A stretch of DNA of 64,000 nt, taken from positions 1 through 64,000 of the forward strand of contig DYFA01000046.1 in NCBI GenBank assembly GCA_020725425.1, given 5' to 3'. Position numbers and translations under genes: made by a program. A model generated the notes under the pieces. It was not told where the DNA came from and did no database searches. It saw only the letters and a list, made by a program, of their open reading frames with translations. Numbering within the stretch: the stretch's first letter is position 1; every line of letters begins with the position of its first letter. This DNA is from Aneurinibacillus sp. Lineage in GTDB: Bacteria > Bacillota > UBA5301 > DYFA01. This document shows positions 28,062-37,444 of the stretch, piece after piece.

Positions 28062-28777
28062 TCATCATCCCGGCAATCGACGTGCGGGACGGCCGGTGCG
28101 TCCGCCTGTACCAGGGGCGGCCGGAGGCTGAGACAGTCTACGCCGACGACCCGGTGGAGGTGGCGGCCCGGTGGAAGAAGGAGGGGGCGACCCGGCTCCA
28201 CCTGGTCGACCTGGACGGCGCCTTCCGGGGCTGCCCGCAGGCCCTGGACATCCTGACCGCCGTGGCGGCGGTGGGAGTGCCCGTGGAGTTCGGCGGGGGC
28301 CTCCGGACCCTGGCCCAGATCGAAGCGGCCCTGGAGGCCGGCGCCTGGTGGGTGATCCTGGGGACGGTGGCGGTGACCAACCCGGCGCTCGTGGCCGAGG
28401 CCTGCGCCAACTGGCCCGGCCGGGTCATGGCGGCGCTGGACGCCCGGGACGGCCAGGTGACCATCGCCGGCTGGGAGAAAGACGCCGGGCTGCCGGCGGC
28501 GGAGGTGGGGCGGCGGGTCAAGGAGGCCGGGGTGGCGGAGGTCATCTATACCGACATCTGCCGCGACGGAACGCTCTCCGGGCCGAACGTGGCCGCCACC
28601 CGCGCGCTGGCGAAGGAAACCGGGCTGTCCGTGATCGCCTCCGGCGGGGTGGCGACGATGGCCGACCTCCGTCATCTCAAAGAAGCCGAGGCGGACGGCG
28701 TGAGCGGGGCAGTCGTGGGCAAGGCGCTCTACGAGGGGACGATCAAGCTGGCTGCAGCCCTGCGGGAGGTGTCGTGA
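28058..28777 (+). CDS. hisA: ProFAR isomerase
   Basis: The 239-residue (beta/alpha)8 barrel starts at GTG 28058: [18 protein letters not shown] (catalytic Asp in AIDV), [36 protein letters not shown] (second catalytic Asp) and [13 protein letters not shown]. The TGATG junction couples it to hisF. Confidence 0.96.
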   Translation: MIIIPAIDVRDGRCVRLYQGRPEAETVYADDPVEVAARWKKEGATRLHLVDLDGAFRGCPQALDILTAVAAVGVPVEFGGGLRTLAQIEAALEAGAWWVILGTVAVTNPALVAEACANWPGRVMAALDARDGQVTIAGWEKDAGLPAAEVGRRVKEAGVAEVIYTDICRDGTLSGPNVAATRALAKETGLSVIASGGVATMADLRHLKEAEADGVSGAVVGKALYEGTIKLAAALREVS

Positions 28778-29565
28778 TGCTCGCCAAGCGGGTCATCCCC
28801 TGCCTGGACGTCCGGGACGGACGGGTGGTGAAGGGCGTCAACTTCGTGAACCTGAAGGACGCCGGCGACCCGGTGGAGCTGGCCGCCTTCTACGACCGGG
28901 AGGGGGCCGATGAGGTGGTCTTCCTCGACATCACCGCCTCCCACGAGCGGCGCCGCACGGTGGTCGACCTGGCCGCCCGTACCGCCGAGCAGGTCTTCAT
29001 CCCCTTCACCGTGGGCGGAGGCATCTCCGACCTGGACACGATCCGGGACATCCTCAAGGCCGGGGCGGACAAGATCTCCCTGAACACCGCCGCCGTCGCC
29101 GATCCCTCGCTCATCACCCGGGCCGCCGCCCGGTTCGGTTCCCAGTGCGTGGTGGTGGCGATCGACGCCCGCCACGTCATGCCCTCCAGTCCCGAGAGCG
29201 AAGCGGCCCCGTCCTGGGAGGTCTACGTCCACGGCGGGCGGACCCCCACCGGCAGGGACGTCCTGGAGTGGGCCAAGGAAGCCGAGCGGCGGGGCGCCGG
29301 GGAGATCCTCCTCACCAGCATGGACACGGACGGCACCCAGGGCGGCTACGACCTGCCCCTGCTCCGGGCCGTCTCCGAGGCGGTCAGCATCCCGGTGATC
29401 GCCTCGGGCGGCGCCGGTTCCCCGGCTGACCTGGCCGCCGCCATCACCGAAGGCGGGGCCGACGCAGTGCTGGCCGCCTCGATCTTCCACTACGGGACCT
29501 ACACCGTGCGCCAGGTCAAGGAGTACCTGCGGTCACAGGGCATTCCCGTGCGGCTGACGTCGTAG
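28777..29565 (+). CDS. hisF: imidazole glycerol phosphate synthase, cyclase subunit
   Basis: The 262-residue barrel has [58 protein letters not shown] and [20 protein letters not shown] with both catalytic aspartates, then [18 protein letters not shown]. With HisH it makes IGP and AICAR. Confidence 0.97.
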   Translation: MLAKRVIPCLDVRDGRVVKGVNFVNLKDAGDPVELAAFYDREGADEVVFLDITASHERRRTVVDLAARTAEQVFIPFTVGGGISDLDTIRDILKAGADKISLNTAAVADPSLITRAAARFGSQCVVVAIDARHVMPSSPESEAAPSWEVYVHGGRTPTGRDVLEWAKEAERRGAGEILLTSMDTDGTQGGYDLPLLRAVSEAVSIPVIASGGAGSPADLAAAITEGGADAVLAASIFHYGTYTVRQVKEYLRSQGIPVRLTS

Positions 29566-29610
29566 CGGTCGGCATGGTGCTCATGGTGCTTGGCGATGGA
29601 GGCGACGGTC

Positions 29611-29904
29611 ATGGACATGAAGGAGCTGGCAGAATTCATCGTGGAGGCCAACCGGGCGACCTACGCCGGAGACGGGCCGAGGTCCAAGCCCCTTCTCCCA
29701 GGCAGCAGGCAGCTTGAGTTCGGGCGCGGCGGCTACCTGTACCGCGATGTGTACTTCGGGTCGGGACGGTTTCAAGGCCAATCCGTGGTGCATTTCGAGG
29801 GCCGTCCGGTCTGGGGCATGGTTTACAGCGGCGGAGTCACGAACGGTCGGCTCTCCACCGAAATGGACTTATACACAACAGTCTTTTCTGCTTGCAGGGA
29901 GTGA
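29611..29904 (+). CDS. DUF5680 domain protein inside the his operon
   Basis: The 97-residue product begins [22 protein letters not shown] and contains [36 protein letters not shown]. That pattern resembles the DUF5680 domain, often found attached to XRE-type regulators; no DNA-binding part is present here. ATG 29611 lies eight bases after GGAGG. It separates hisF from hisIE, where gene order is otherwise tight. No function is known; it may be a late insertion. Confidence 0.7.
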   Translation: MDMKELAEFIVEANRATYAGDGPRSKPLLPGSRQLEFGRGGYLYRDVYFGSGRFQGQSVVHFEGRPVWGMVYSGGVTNGRLSTEMDLYTTVFSACRE

Positions 29905-29909
29905 CGAAG

Positions 29910-30671
29910 ATGGAGTTTGACGCCCAGGTCCTGGCCAAGCTCAACTTTGACGAGCACGGGCTCATCCCCGCCGTGGTCCAGGAGGCTTCGACGGGCGAGG
30001 TCCTGATGGTCGCCTATATGAACCGCGAGTCGCTCCAGAAGTCCCTCGCCACAGGCCAGACCTGGTTTTGGTCCCGCAGCCGCCAGGAGCTTTGGTGGAA
30101 GGGAGCCACCTCCGGCCACTTCCAGGAGGTCCAAGAGATTCTCGCCGACTGCGACTACGACACCCTCCTCGTCCGGGTAGACCAGGTGGGCGGCATCGCC
30201 TGCCACGAGGGCCTCCCGAGTTGTTTCCACCACCCCCTAACCGAGCCCCTGCCGGAAATCCTCCGTCGGGCGGAGGCCCGCCTCGCCGCCAAGCCTTCCG
30301 CCGCGTCGAGCGAGCCCCACCCTGCCACTTCCCACACGCCTTCGGAGGTTCTCGACGAACTCTGCCGCCTGATCGAGGACCGGAAGGCTGTGCCCGACCC
30401 CAATTCCTACACCTGCCGCCTGCTCAACGCCGGCGTCGACCGCATCTGCCGCAAGGTGGGCGAGGAAGCCACCGAGGTCGTCGTCGCCGCCAAGAACGGC
30501 TCCAGGGACGAGCTCACCGCGGAGGCGGCGGACCTGATCTATCACCTGCTTGTGCTGCTTGCCGCCAACGACGTGGCGTGGGAGAACGTGCTGGAGGAGC
30601 TCGACCGGCGGCGACGGGCTGGCCACGGCGGCGACGGGTACGGAGGCGAGCGATTGAAAAATGCACCTTGA
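29910..30671 (+). CDS. hisIE: phosphoribosyl-AMP cyclohydrolase / phosphoribosyl-ATP pyrophosphatase, fused
   Basis: The 253-residue product is a HisI-HisE fusion. HisI (about 1-125) has [33 protein letters not shown] and [22 protein letters not shown] with the Zn cysteines. HisE (about 148-245) has [40 protein letters not shown] and [10 protein letters not shown]. These are steps 2 and 3 of histidine synthesis and the last gene of the operon. ATG 29910 is preferred to an upstream in-frame start. Confidence 0.95.
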   Translation: MEFDAQVLAKLNFDEHGLIPAVVQEASTGEVLMVAYMNRESLQKSLATGQTWFWSRSRQELWWKGATSGHFQEVQEILADCDYDTLLVRVDQVGGIACHEGLPSCFHHPLTEPLPEILRRAEARLAAKPSAASSEPHPATSHTPSEVLDELCRLIEDRKAVPDPNSYTCRLLNAGVDRICRKVGEEATEVVVAAKNGSRDELTAEAADLIYHLLVLLAANDVAWENVLEELDRRRRAGHGGDGYGGERLKNAP

Positions 30672-30870
30672 CCGGGCTGCTCCCGGCGGTGGCTGCGGTA
30701 CGATGGAGAGTCAGGGGAACCGCATATGCAGACAAAGAGCACTGCTTGAGAAGGGCGGAGAGAAATTTTGTAAGAGCATGGAGGAATGAGGTGATTTGTT
30801 GAAGAATAACACCACAGACTGGCTATGATCGATGCTTGTCGGTGGAGACTCATCGGAAAGGAGTCTTGGT

Positions 30871-31635
30871 TTGACTCTGCAAGCTGAGCGACAACTGATC
30901 ATTACCAGCCTGATCAGGGCAAACAAGACAGTGAGCGTTGACGACCTGAGCAAGCGGTTCAATGTTTCGTTCAACACGATTCGCCGAGACCTCGATGCTT
31001 TAGAGCGTCAGGGTATCCTGCGCCGGACGCAGGGAGGCGCCATACTGGTGGAATTCGGCCAGTTTGCCCAGCCTTTTCACGTGCGCAAGGCTGAGTACTC
31101 AGAGGAGAAGGCGGCCATCGGCCGCGTGGCTGCCAGGCTGGTAACAGAAAACGACATCATCATCATTGACGCCGGTACAACTGCCCAGCAAGTAGCGAAG
31201 AACCTGGGCCACCTTCAGCATGTCACCATCCTCACCAATTCGCTCGAGGTGGCCAACGATTTGCTTGTCCACGCAAATATCACGGTCATCCCATGTGGGG
31301 GGGTACTCCGTCCTACCTCGCGTTCCATGGTCGGCATCCCGGCCGAGCAGTTCTTTTCGCAGTTTCATGCAGACAAGGCCTTTATCGGAGTAGGTGGAAT
31401 TTCGCTCGAGACAGGTCTCACCAATCCCAACATTCACGAGACCGCGGTCAAGAAGAAGATGATTGAGGCCGCCAAGGAAGTGATTGTGGTAGCAGACCAC
31501 CACAAGTTTGAACGAGTCTCGTTGAGTCCAATTGCCCCAATTACCGCAGTACACAAGATAGTCACCGATAATAAGACCCCAGCGGTCATAATCAAAAACC
31601 TTGAGAATCTGGGAATCGAAGTCATCGTAGCCTGA
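30871..31635 (+). CDS. DeoR-family transcriptional regulator
   Basis: The 254-residue product starts at TTG 30871, seven bases after AAAGGAG. The N-terminal DeoR HTH is ERQLIITSLIRANKTVSVDDLSKRFNVSFNTIRRDLDALERQGILRRTQGGAI; the C-terminal sugar-phosphate sensor domain (DeoRC) has IIIIDAGTTAQQVAKNL, VTILTNSLEVANDLL, DKAFIGVGGISLETGLTNPN and EVIVVADHHKF. DeoR-type repressors respond to sugar phosphates and sit at the head of sugar catabolic loci, which fits the kinase and aldolase downstream. Base composition drops clearly from here to about 42.4 kb. Confidence 0.93.
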   Translation: MTLQAERQLIITSLIRANKTVSVDDLSKRFNVSFNTIRRDLDALERQGILRRTQGGAILVEFGQFAQPFHVRKAEYSEEKAAIGRVAARLVTENDIIIIDAGTTAQQVAKNLGHLQHVTILTNSLEVANDLLVHANITVIPCGGVLRPTSRSMVGIPAEQFFSQFHADKAFIGVGGISLETGLTNPNIHETAVKKKMIEAAKEVIVVADHHKFERVSLSPIAPITAVHKIVTDNKTPAVIIKNLENLGIEVIVA

Positions 31636-31845
31636 TCCGCTTCGCCCTATTTTATCTCAGCATCCACCATTACCGCATCGTACTGCGAGAAGCTGGCAAT
31701 TTGGGAGACTTAGACGCTGGGAAGCGCTCCTAAGCCAGTTGCAAGTTGCGTGGCGATGGCACATGTTGAATATTTCCTTTTGATGTTTTTGTCATGTGGA
31801 GGAATTTGAGAGAGTACGACTAATACATACCACAGGCGGTTGGCA

Positions 31846-32027
31846 CCGGTCAACGGGGGTCTCCACGTGCTCCTTTGTGTGGGTGAAACGACTGCGGAGC
31901 GCGGGGAAGGTGGTCTTTCCACCCAGCAACAGAGGGGGATCATCGCCCCCTACCGCACGGCGCATGGGGTAGTCTCCGGTGGAGCGGGATGCTCTCGCTG
32001 AAACGCCCCGGTGTGTCAGTTGACTGG
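31846..32027 (+). ncRNA. candidate structured RNA upstream of the ABC transporter operon
   Basis: The 500-bp gap between the DeoR gene and the binding-protein gene holds no credible ORF. It can fold as a closed structure. A 9-bp closing helix pairs CCGGTCAAC (31846-31854) with GTTGACTGG (32019-32027, one G-U). Inside are GGGG/CCCC (31855-31858 with 32006-32009) and several short hairpins: GGTGG-TCTTT-CCACC (31909-31923), AGGGGG/CCCCCT (31933-31951) and CTCC/GGAG (31974-31984). GAAACG occurs twice, at 31885 and 32000. The shape is that of a 180-nt multi-stem RNA such as a riboswitch-like leader or a stand-alone HEARO/omega-type transposon RNA; I could not match it to a family. The flanks (31636-31845, 32028-32136) show nothing else recognisable. 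Confidence 0.4.
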
Positions 32028-32136
32028 GGGTGATATCGACAGCTTCATGCAGCGTGTCCACGGTTGCGCGGGGCGTTTGAGGTTCGCCGCGGGTCAAGTC
32101 GTTTTCCTCAATATCTAGTCAAGGAGGTCACCCCCT

Positions 32137-33192
32137 ATGCATGCAAAGATGGTACATGCTTTAACTACCTTGGTGATCGCTGTATTTCTCATGGCGATCG
32201 CCCTTTCTGCTGGTGCGGCTGCTCCCATGGTGGTGCGGGTGGGAATAGTCGGTCCAGTGCCCGACTTCTTCCATGAGCAGGTAGCAACTCCCTTGAACAT
32301 GTGGGACGACGCAGGTATCAAAATCAAATACATCGAGTTCAGTTCGGGTGCGCCCATGATTGAAGCCTTCGCTGCTGGGGAACTGGATATGGGCGTGATT
32401 GGTGGGCCCCCCGTGGTGTTCGCCAATACGCGGTTCTTCCTGCCAGTTGTAGCAGCCTGGGACGCCTCCGGAATCATCGAGATGTGGGTCAGACCCGAAG
32501 ATGCCCAACGAATCCAGGCAGTAGGCGAGGCAGCTTGGTTCAAAGGCAAGTCTATCGGGTACACACAGGGTACCACTGGTCACTTCATGCTGCAAGGATA
32601 TCTCAGGAACATCGGGTTGTCTCCGAAGGACGTCAAGCTAGTACACCTGGAACCGGGTGACCGCGAACAAGCGTTCTTGAGAGGTGACGTCAACGCGGTG
32701 CAGTCTTGGTTCCCTCCGAACAAGCTGCTCAAGAGCGCGGGAATGTCCCTGTTGACGACCGGGCGCAAGCAGAACATAACCATCCCTTCTGCGGTAGTGG
32801 CGCGGGCGGCTTTTCTCGAACGTCATCCTGACGTCGTGGTCAAGTTCTTGGACGTTCACTTCCGGCTGATTGACCTCCTGCAAAAAGACCGCGACCGGTT
32901 CCTCGACACCCAGGCCAAGTGGTTCAACACCCATGGCATAAAACTCTCGCGGGATGAACTCGCCCAGGTCCACGGCAATGTGGTGTATTACGATCTCGAA
33001 TCACAGATCGACAGCTTCAGTCCCAAGTCCGGAGAACGGCTGTCATACTTCGGCCAGGCTTTCCAGGACATGGCGGCTTTCTTCAAGGAGAACGGCGCCA
33101 TCAAAGGGAACTTGCCCGACTTTCGTCAAATCGTTGACGCCCAGCTGAAGTACCTCAAGATGCTCAAGGACGCTCGGACCAAGAACAAGTAG
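32137..33192 (+). CDS. ABC transporter substrate-binding protein, SsuA/TauA/NMT1-like
   Basis: The 351-residue product has a signal peptide (ALTTLVIAVFLMAIALSAGAAA) without a lipobox cysteine. The mature protein has the aliphatic-sulfonate/taurine/thiamin-precursor binding fold: VRVGIVGPVPDFF, AFAAGELDMGVIGGPPVVFA, FKGKSIGYTQGTTGHFMLQGYLRNIGLSPKDVKLVHLEP, and GDVNAVQSWFPP. Relatives bind sulfonates, nitrate or pyrimidine precursors; the ligand here is not predictable. ATG 32137 follows AAGGAGG. It heads the operon with the permease and ATPase. A non-lipidated binding protein is unusual in a monoderm. Confidence 0.88.
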   Translation: MHAKMVHALTTLVIAVFLMAIALSAGAAAPMVVRVGIVGPVPDFFHEQVATPLNMWDDAGIKIKYIEFSSGAPMIEAFAAGELDMGVIGGPPVVFANTRFFLPVVAAWDASGIIEMWVRPEDAQRIQAVGEAAWFKGKSIGYTQGTTGHFMLQGYLRNIGLSPKDVKLVHLEPGDREQAFLRGDVNAVQSWFPPNKLLKSAGMSLLTTGRKQNITIPSAVVARAAFLERHPDVVVKFLDVHFRLIDLLQKDRDRFLDTQAKWFNTHGIKLSRDELAQVHGNVVYYDLESQIDSFSPKSGERLSYFGQAFQDMAAFFKENGAIKGNLPDFRQIVDAQLKYLKMLKDARTKNK

Positions 33193-33298
33193 GCCCTGCC
33201 ATGCTAGTGTGCGGTGCCTGGCGGGGCGGCGGTCCCACCCGCCGCCCCGCTGGGCTTCGGCCATGAGACATCTTCGACAAAGGGAGGAGTTCCTCTCC

Positions 33299-34093
33299 GT
33301 GTTACGTGCACATGGACAGGCTCGTAGGCTGTGGCTTATCAGGATTGGCTCCCTAGTCCTGTTCTTTGGACTTTGGCAACTAATTGCCATGGCGAAGCTG
33401 GTGCCGGAATACTTTCTTCCTGCGCCGAGCCAGATCTTTGCCCGCTACGCAACTTTACTGCGAGAGCCGATCTACGGTGAGAATACACTGCTGCAGCACT
33501 TTCTCGTCAGCTTGCGCCGGGTGATGATGGGGTTTGCGCTGGGCGTCGTAACCGGCGTTCCCCTCGGTATTCTGATGGGCTGGAACAAGAGAGTGGAGGC
33601 GGCGGTTGACCCTCTGTTCGAGCTTTTCAGGCCGATTCCACCGATTGCCTGGATACCCCTGGTGATTCTGTGGCTCGGCATTGGGGAGACGCCGAAGATC
33701 TTCCTCATCTGGATCGGCGCCTTCATCCCGTTGGTCATCAACTCCTACACCGGAGTCAAGCAGACACCGGAGATTCTGCTCAGGGCCGCACGGACGATGG
33801 GAGCCAAGGACAAAGACTTGCTCCTCGAAGTCGCTATTCCCTCGAGCGTACCTTACCTGTTGGCAGGACTGCGCGTGGCCCTCGGCAACTGCTGGGCGAT
33901 TCTGGTTGCTTCTGAACTCGTCGCCGCGCAGAGCGGGTTGGGGTACATGATGAATATCGCCCGTCGCTATTTGGATACGACCGGAGTGATTACCGGTATG
34001 CTGACCATCGGTGTTGTAGGATGGCTCCTGGATTCCGTTTTGCGCGTTGTGCAGAGCAAGATTCCCTGGAACGAGGTGGGGTCCAAACGATGA
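33299..34093 (+). CDS. ABC transporter permease, SsuC/TauC-like
   Basis: The 264-residue product (GTG 33299 behind GGGAGGAG; an earlier ATG at 33263 is possible) has about six membrane helices: IGSLVLFFGLWQLIA, FALGVVTGVPLGILMGW, then the EAA loop region ILLRAARTMGAKDKDLLLEVAIPSSVPYLLAGLRVALGNCWAILVASELV. The P-I-P-P-I-A-W-I-P-L segment is typical of sulfonate/nitrate/taurine permeases. It overlaps the ATPase gene by four bases. Confidence 0.92.
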   Translation: MLRAHGQARRLWLIRIGSLVLFFGLWQLIAMAKLVPEYFLPAPSQIFARYATLLREPIYGENTLLQHFLVSLRRVMMGFALGVVTGVPLGILMGWNKRVEAAVDPLFELFRPIPPIAWIPLVILWLGIGETPKIFLIWIGAFIPLVINSYTGVKQTPEILLRAARTMGAKDKDLLLEVAIPSSVPYLLAGLRVALGNCWAILVASELVAAQSGLGYMMNIARRYLDTTGVITGMLTIGVVGWLLDSVLRVVQSKIPWNEVGSKR

Positions 34094-34905
34094 CGCCGAG
34101 GATTTGCTTCGAAACTGTGCACGTTTCCTTCACGACCGCTTCCGGTAGTAGGCTGGAAGCAGTTCATGACGTATCGCTCGACATCGCCGACAAGGAGTTT
34201 ACTGTCCTTGTGGGGCCCTCCGGTTGTGGCAAGAGCACCCTGTTGAATGTTGCCGCAGGGCTTGTAGTCCCGGACTGTGGAAGGGTTCTGATTGATGGTA
34301 GACCTGTAACCGGTCCCGAGGCCAACTGCGGCTATGTTTTTCAGGAGTTTGCCCTGTTCCCCTGGAAAACAGTGCGGGCCAACATCGAGTTTGGCCTGAA
34401 AATGCACGGGGTTCCCAAGGCGGAGCGAGAGAAGATTGCCGACCGGTACATCGAACTGGTTGGTCTTCGTGAGTTTGCCTCCGCCTATCCGGGACAGCTG
34501 TCCGGTGGCATGAAGCAGAGAGTGGCGATCGCCCGGGCCTACGCCTATAACCCTGATATCCTGCTGATGGACGAGCCGTTTGGCGCCCTCGATGCCCTCA
34601 CGCGGACGATTATGCAGGAAGAGCTGATTGATCTCTGGCGAAGAGAGCAAAAGACGGTACTCTTTGTAACTCATGGCGTGGACGAGGCAATTTATCTGGC
34701 GGACAAGGTCGTGGTGCTGACGGCGCGGCCGGCACGCATAAAGGCCGTCTTCGAGCTTACGGCTGATCACTTGCTGCCGGAGGACCGGTATAACCCTCAC
34801 ATCAAGTCTTCCTCGGAGTTCCGTGCTCTCTCGGACCAAATATGGGAGTTGGTCCGGGAAGAGGGAAGGGGAAGCGAGACTCGGGCGGCAGTGCACCGCG
34901 GCTAG
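34090..34905 (+). CDS. ABC transporter ATP-binding protein, SsuB/TauB-like
   Basis: The 271-residue ATPase has Walker A GPSGCGKST, Q-loop FQEFALFPWKTV, signature LSGGMKQRVAIARA, Walker B ILLMDEPFGALD and the H-loop FVTHGVDEAIYLADKVVVLTARPARI, all of the nitrate/sulfonate/taurine importer type. It energises the permease encoded just upstream. Confidence 0.94.
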   Translation: MTPRICFETVHVSFTTASGSRLEAVHDVSLDIADKEFTVLVGPSGCGKSTLLNVAAGLVVPDCGRVLIDGRPVTGPEANCGYVFQEFALFPWKTVRANIEFGLKMHGVPKAEREKIADRYIELVGLREFASAYPGQLSGGMKQRVAIARAYAYNPDILLMDEPFGALDALTRTIMQEELIDLWRREQKTVLFVTHGVDEAIYLADKVVVLTARPARIKAVFELTADHLLPEDRYNPHIKSSSEFRALSDQIWELVREEGRGSETRAAVHRG

Positions 34906-34966
34906 AGGTCGCCGGGTCACCAGCAGCGGAGAAGCCAGACCTGCAGGGATAACGGAGGATACGGAA

Positions 34967-37444
34967 ATGGTGGATGCGCCGATTAGCTTTCCGCAGTTGA
35001 CCAGTCCCCGAACCACGGAGAGGACCCAACGTCTGTTGAACTTCATCAGAAAGAAAGAACCAAGCATCTGCTTTGAACGAATCCGATACGTGACGGAGGC
35101 CTATCGCCGACACGAGGCGCTCCCAAACATTCTGCGGCGGGCGAAAGCCGTCGAACACATATTGGCCAATATGTCTCTCTACCTGTTGGAGGACAGCCTG
35201 TTGGCTGGAAATCAGGCGAGTGAGCCCCGTTCGGCGCCGTTGTTCCCGGAGTTCGACGTCGTGTGGATCGAAGAGGAGATCCTCAACGGGAAGCCGATGC
35301 GCCCGGACGAGCGACCGGCGGACCGTTTTCAAGTCAAGCTGGACGCCGAAACCCGTAAGGAGTTGCGGGAGATCGTCTCCTGGTGGAGGGGGAAGACCCA
35401 TGCTGCCAGGGTGTACAGTTATCTCCCGCCGGAAGCTTTGAAAGCCCAGGAGGAAGTGGGTACCAATAATATCTGGGGCTACATGGAAGGTGGAGTAGGA
35501 CACTACCTTCCGGATCATCCGTGGCTGCTTCGGAACGGTGTCGAACGGGTAATCGAGCTGTGCAACAGGAAACTCGGCGAACTCACGTGGACCGACCCTG
35601 ATTACTTCGATAAACGTTGTTTTTATGAAGCCATTATCATCGGCGCTCAAGCCATGATAGGCTTCGCGGCCAGATACGCCCAGCTGAGTCGGTCTCTGGC
35701 CAAGCAAGAGCGAGACCCGGTGCGACAGCGGGAGCTCTTGGAGCTGGCGAACATCTGCGAAAGAGTACCGGCGAAACCCCCTCGCACATTCCACGAAGCC
35801 CTGCAGTTCATATACTTCGTTCACGTAGTGCTTCACATTGAGGACAGCGGCTATGGCATTTCCGTGGGAAGATTGGATCAGATCTTATGGGATCACTATG
35901 TCAATGACCTTAAGGCTGGGCGTCTTACCTCCAATCGCGCTCTGGAGTTGATTGAACATTTCTACGTTGGCTTGTTCAGCCTGTTGAAGGTTAAGAGCTG
36001 GCGCCAGACGATGTATACGCGTGGCTACCCGATGTTTCAGAACTTGACGATTGGGGGCCAAGACCCGGTTACTAGGACTGATGCAACGAACGACCTCTCC
36101 TACTTGCTCCTCGCAGCCACTGCTGATACGCGATTGGTCCAGCCTTCGCTCACTGCGCGTCTTCACAGCAGATCGCCTGAGGAATACAAACGCAAGGTCG
36201 CGGAGGTGATCCGCCTGGGGATTGGCTTGCCTGCCGTGTTCAACGATGAAGCTTACGTTCCAGCCCTGCTCAATCGGGGTTACGATCTGGTAGACGCCCT
36301 GAACTACGCCATTGTGGGCTGCGCGGAACCTGGAGTCTCCGGCTTGTTGGGTGGCAGAACAGGAGGGTCCTTCTTTAACCAGCCGAAAGTCCTTGAGTTG
36401 GCTCTGTACGGTGGCAGGGATCCCCGGACGGGAGTCTGCCTTCTCGAGAATTCGGGCGGGAGGGATCTTTCGACTTTTTCGTCCTACGCAGAAGTCTGGG
36501 AGGCCTATCTTCATCAGGCGGACTTCTACCTGAAAGTCCATGCGGTATTGGAAAACGCCGTCGACAAGTCATATGCCGAACTCATCTCCAATCCGCTGGA
36601 GACTTTTCTCTCTTGTCCTCAAACAGCGCTTGATCGTGCGCGAACCCCGCGACAGGGAGGGGCCAAGTACGATTTCACTGGCCAGCAGACTCTCGGAACA
36701 GCAAACGTCGGTAACAGTTTGTACGCGGTCAAGAGACTGGTGTTCGACGAGAAGCGATTGACCGGTGCGCAACTGCTCCATGCCCTGAGGACTGATTTTC
36801 GAGATACAAGCACTAACCCTTCTGGCCCTCAGATACGCGAGATGTGCAAGGCGGTTCCCAAGTACGGAAACGACGTAGATGAGGTCGACTTCATCTGTCG
36901 TGATGTGTTGGCCTATACGTGCAACAGGCTGACCAGTTTCAAGAACACGAGATACGGCAAGGGGCCAATCGGCGGGATAATCCAGGCCTCTACTACCTCA
37001 GTGACTGGCAATGTCCCCTTCGGGGAGGTATGTGGTGCTTTGCCTGACGGCCGTTTGGCCGGCATGCCTCTGGCGGATGGTCAGTCGCCAATGCGAGGTA
37101 CAGACGTAAAGGGCCCCACTGCTGCCGTGAAGTCGGTAGCCAGATTGAACAATCTGCTGTTGTCAGGCGGTAGCCTGTACAACCTCAAGTTCCTTCCGGA
37201 ACATCTTCGGAGTGAGGAGGGGCTTCGCCGGTTTCTCGCCCTTATCGAATACTACTTCTCTCTGGGCGGAATGCAAATGCAGTTCAATGTGGTCAGCAAG
37301 GAGACCTTGCGCGAGGCGCAGAAACACCCCGAGGCCTATGCCGACCTCCTCGTAAGAGTGGCCGGCTACGTCGCCTATTTCGTCACACTCGACCGCAAGG
37401 TACAGGAAGATATCATTGAGCGAACGGAGGAGCAACTGGTCTAG
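34967..37444 (+). CDS. glycyl radical enzyme (GCxEP eliminase/dehydratase class)
   Basis: The 825-residue product is a full-length pyruvate-formate-lyase-superfamily protein. The glycyl radical motif RVAGYVAYF puts the radical on Gly800; the thiyl cysteine is Cys452 in ALNYAIVGCAEPG, with the base Glu454 (C-x-E). True PFL has two adjacent cysteines, so this is not PFL. C-x-E enzymes include diol/glycerol dehydratases, choline and sulfonate (isethionate, DHPS) C-N or C-S lyases, and hydroxyproline dehydratase. The substrate cannot be fixed from sequence; the SsuABC-like transporter beside it makes a sulfonate plausible. ATG follows AACGGAGG. Oxygen-sensitive and activated by the next gene product. 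Confidence 0.93.
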   Translation: MVDAPISFPQLTSPRTTERTQRLLNFIRKKEPSICFERIRYVTEAYRRHEALPNILRRAKAVEHILANMSLYLLEDSLLAGNQASEPRSAPLFPEFDVVWIEEEILNGKPMRPDERPADRFQVKLDAETRKELREIVSWWRGKTHAARVYSYLPPEALKAQEEVGTNNIWGYMEGGVGHYLPDHPWLLRNGVERVIELCNRKLGELTWTDPDYFDKRCFYEAIIIGAQAMIGFAARYAQLSRSLAKQERDPVRQRELLELANICERVPAKPPRTFHEALQFIYFVHVVLHIEDSGYGISVGRLDQILWDHYVNDLKAGRLTSNRALELIEHFYVGLFSLLKVKSWRQTMYTRGYPMFQNLTIGGQDPVTRTDATNDLSYLLLAATADTRLVQPSLTARLHSRSPEEYKRKVAEVIRLGIGLPAVFNDEAYVPALLNRGYDLVDALNYAIVGCAEPGVSGLLGGRTGGSFFNQPKVLELALYGGRDPRTGVCLLENSGGRDLSTFSSYAEVWEAYLHQADFYLKVHAVLENAVDKSYAELISNPLETFLSCPQTALDRARTPRQGGAKYDFTGQQTLGTANVGNSLYAVKRLVFDEKRLTGAQLLHALRTDFRDTSTNPSGPQIREMCKAVPKYGNDVDEVDFICRDVLAYTCNRLTSFKNTRYGKGPIGGIIQASTTSVTGNVPFGEVCGALPDGRLAGMPLADGQSPMRGTDVKGPTAAVKSVARLNNLLLSGGSLYNLKFLPEHLRSEEGLRRFLALIEYYFSLGGMQMQFNVVSKETLREAQKHPEAYADLLVRVAGYVAYFVTLDRKVQEDIIERTEEQLV

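Noticed and set aside
31636-32136. TPP riboswitch, because the next gene is an NMT1/ThiY-like binding protein
   Set aside because: The conserved TPP-aptamer elements (CTGAGA and the matching 3' half) are not present.
34967-37444. Pyruvate formate-lyase
   Set aside because: It has one active cysteine in GCAEP rather than the adjacent Cys-Cys pair of PFL, and sits with an importer and sugar enzymes.
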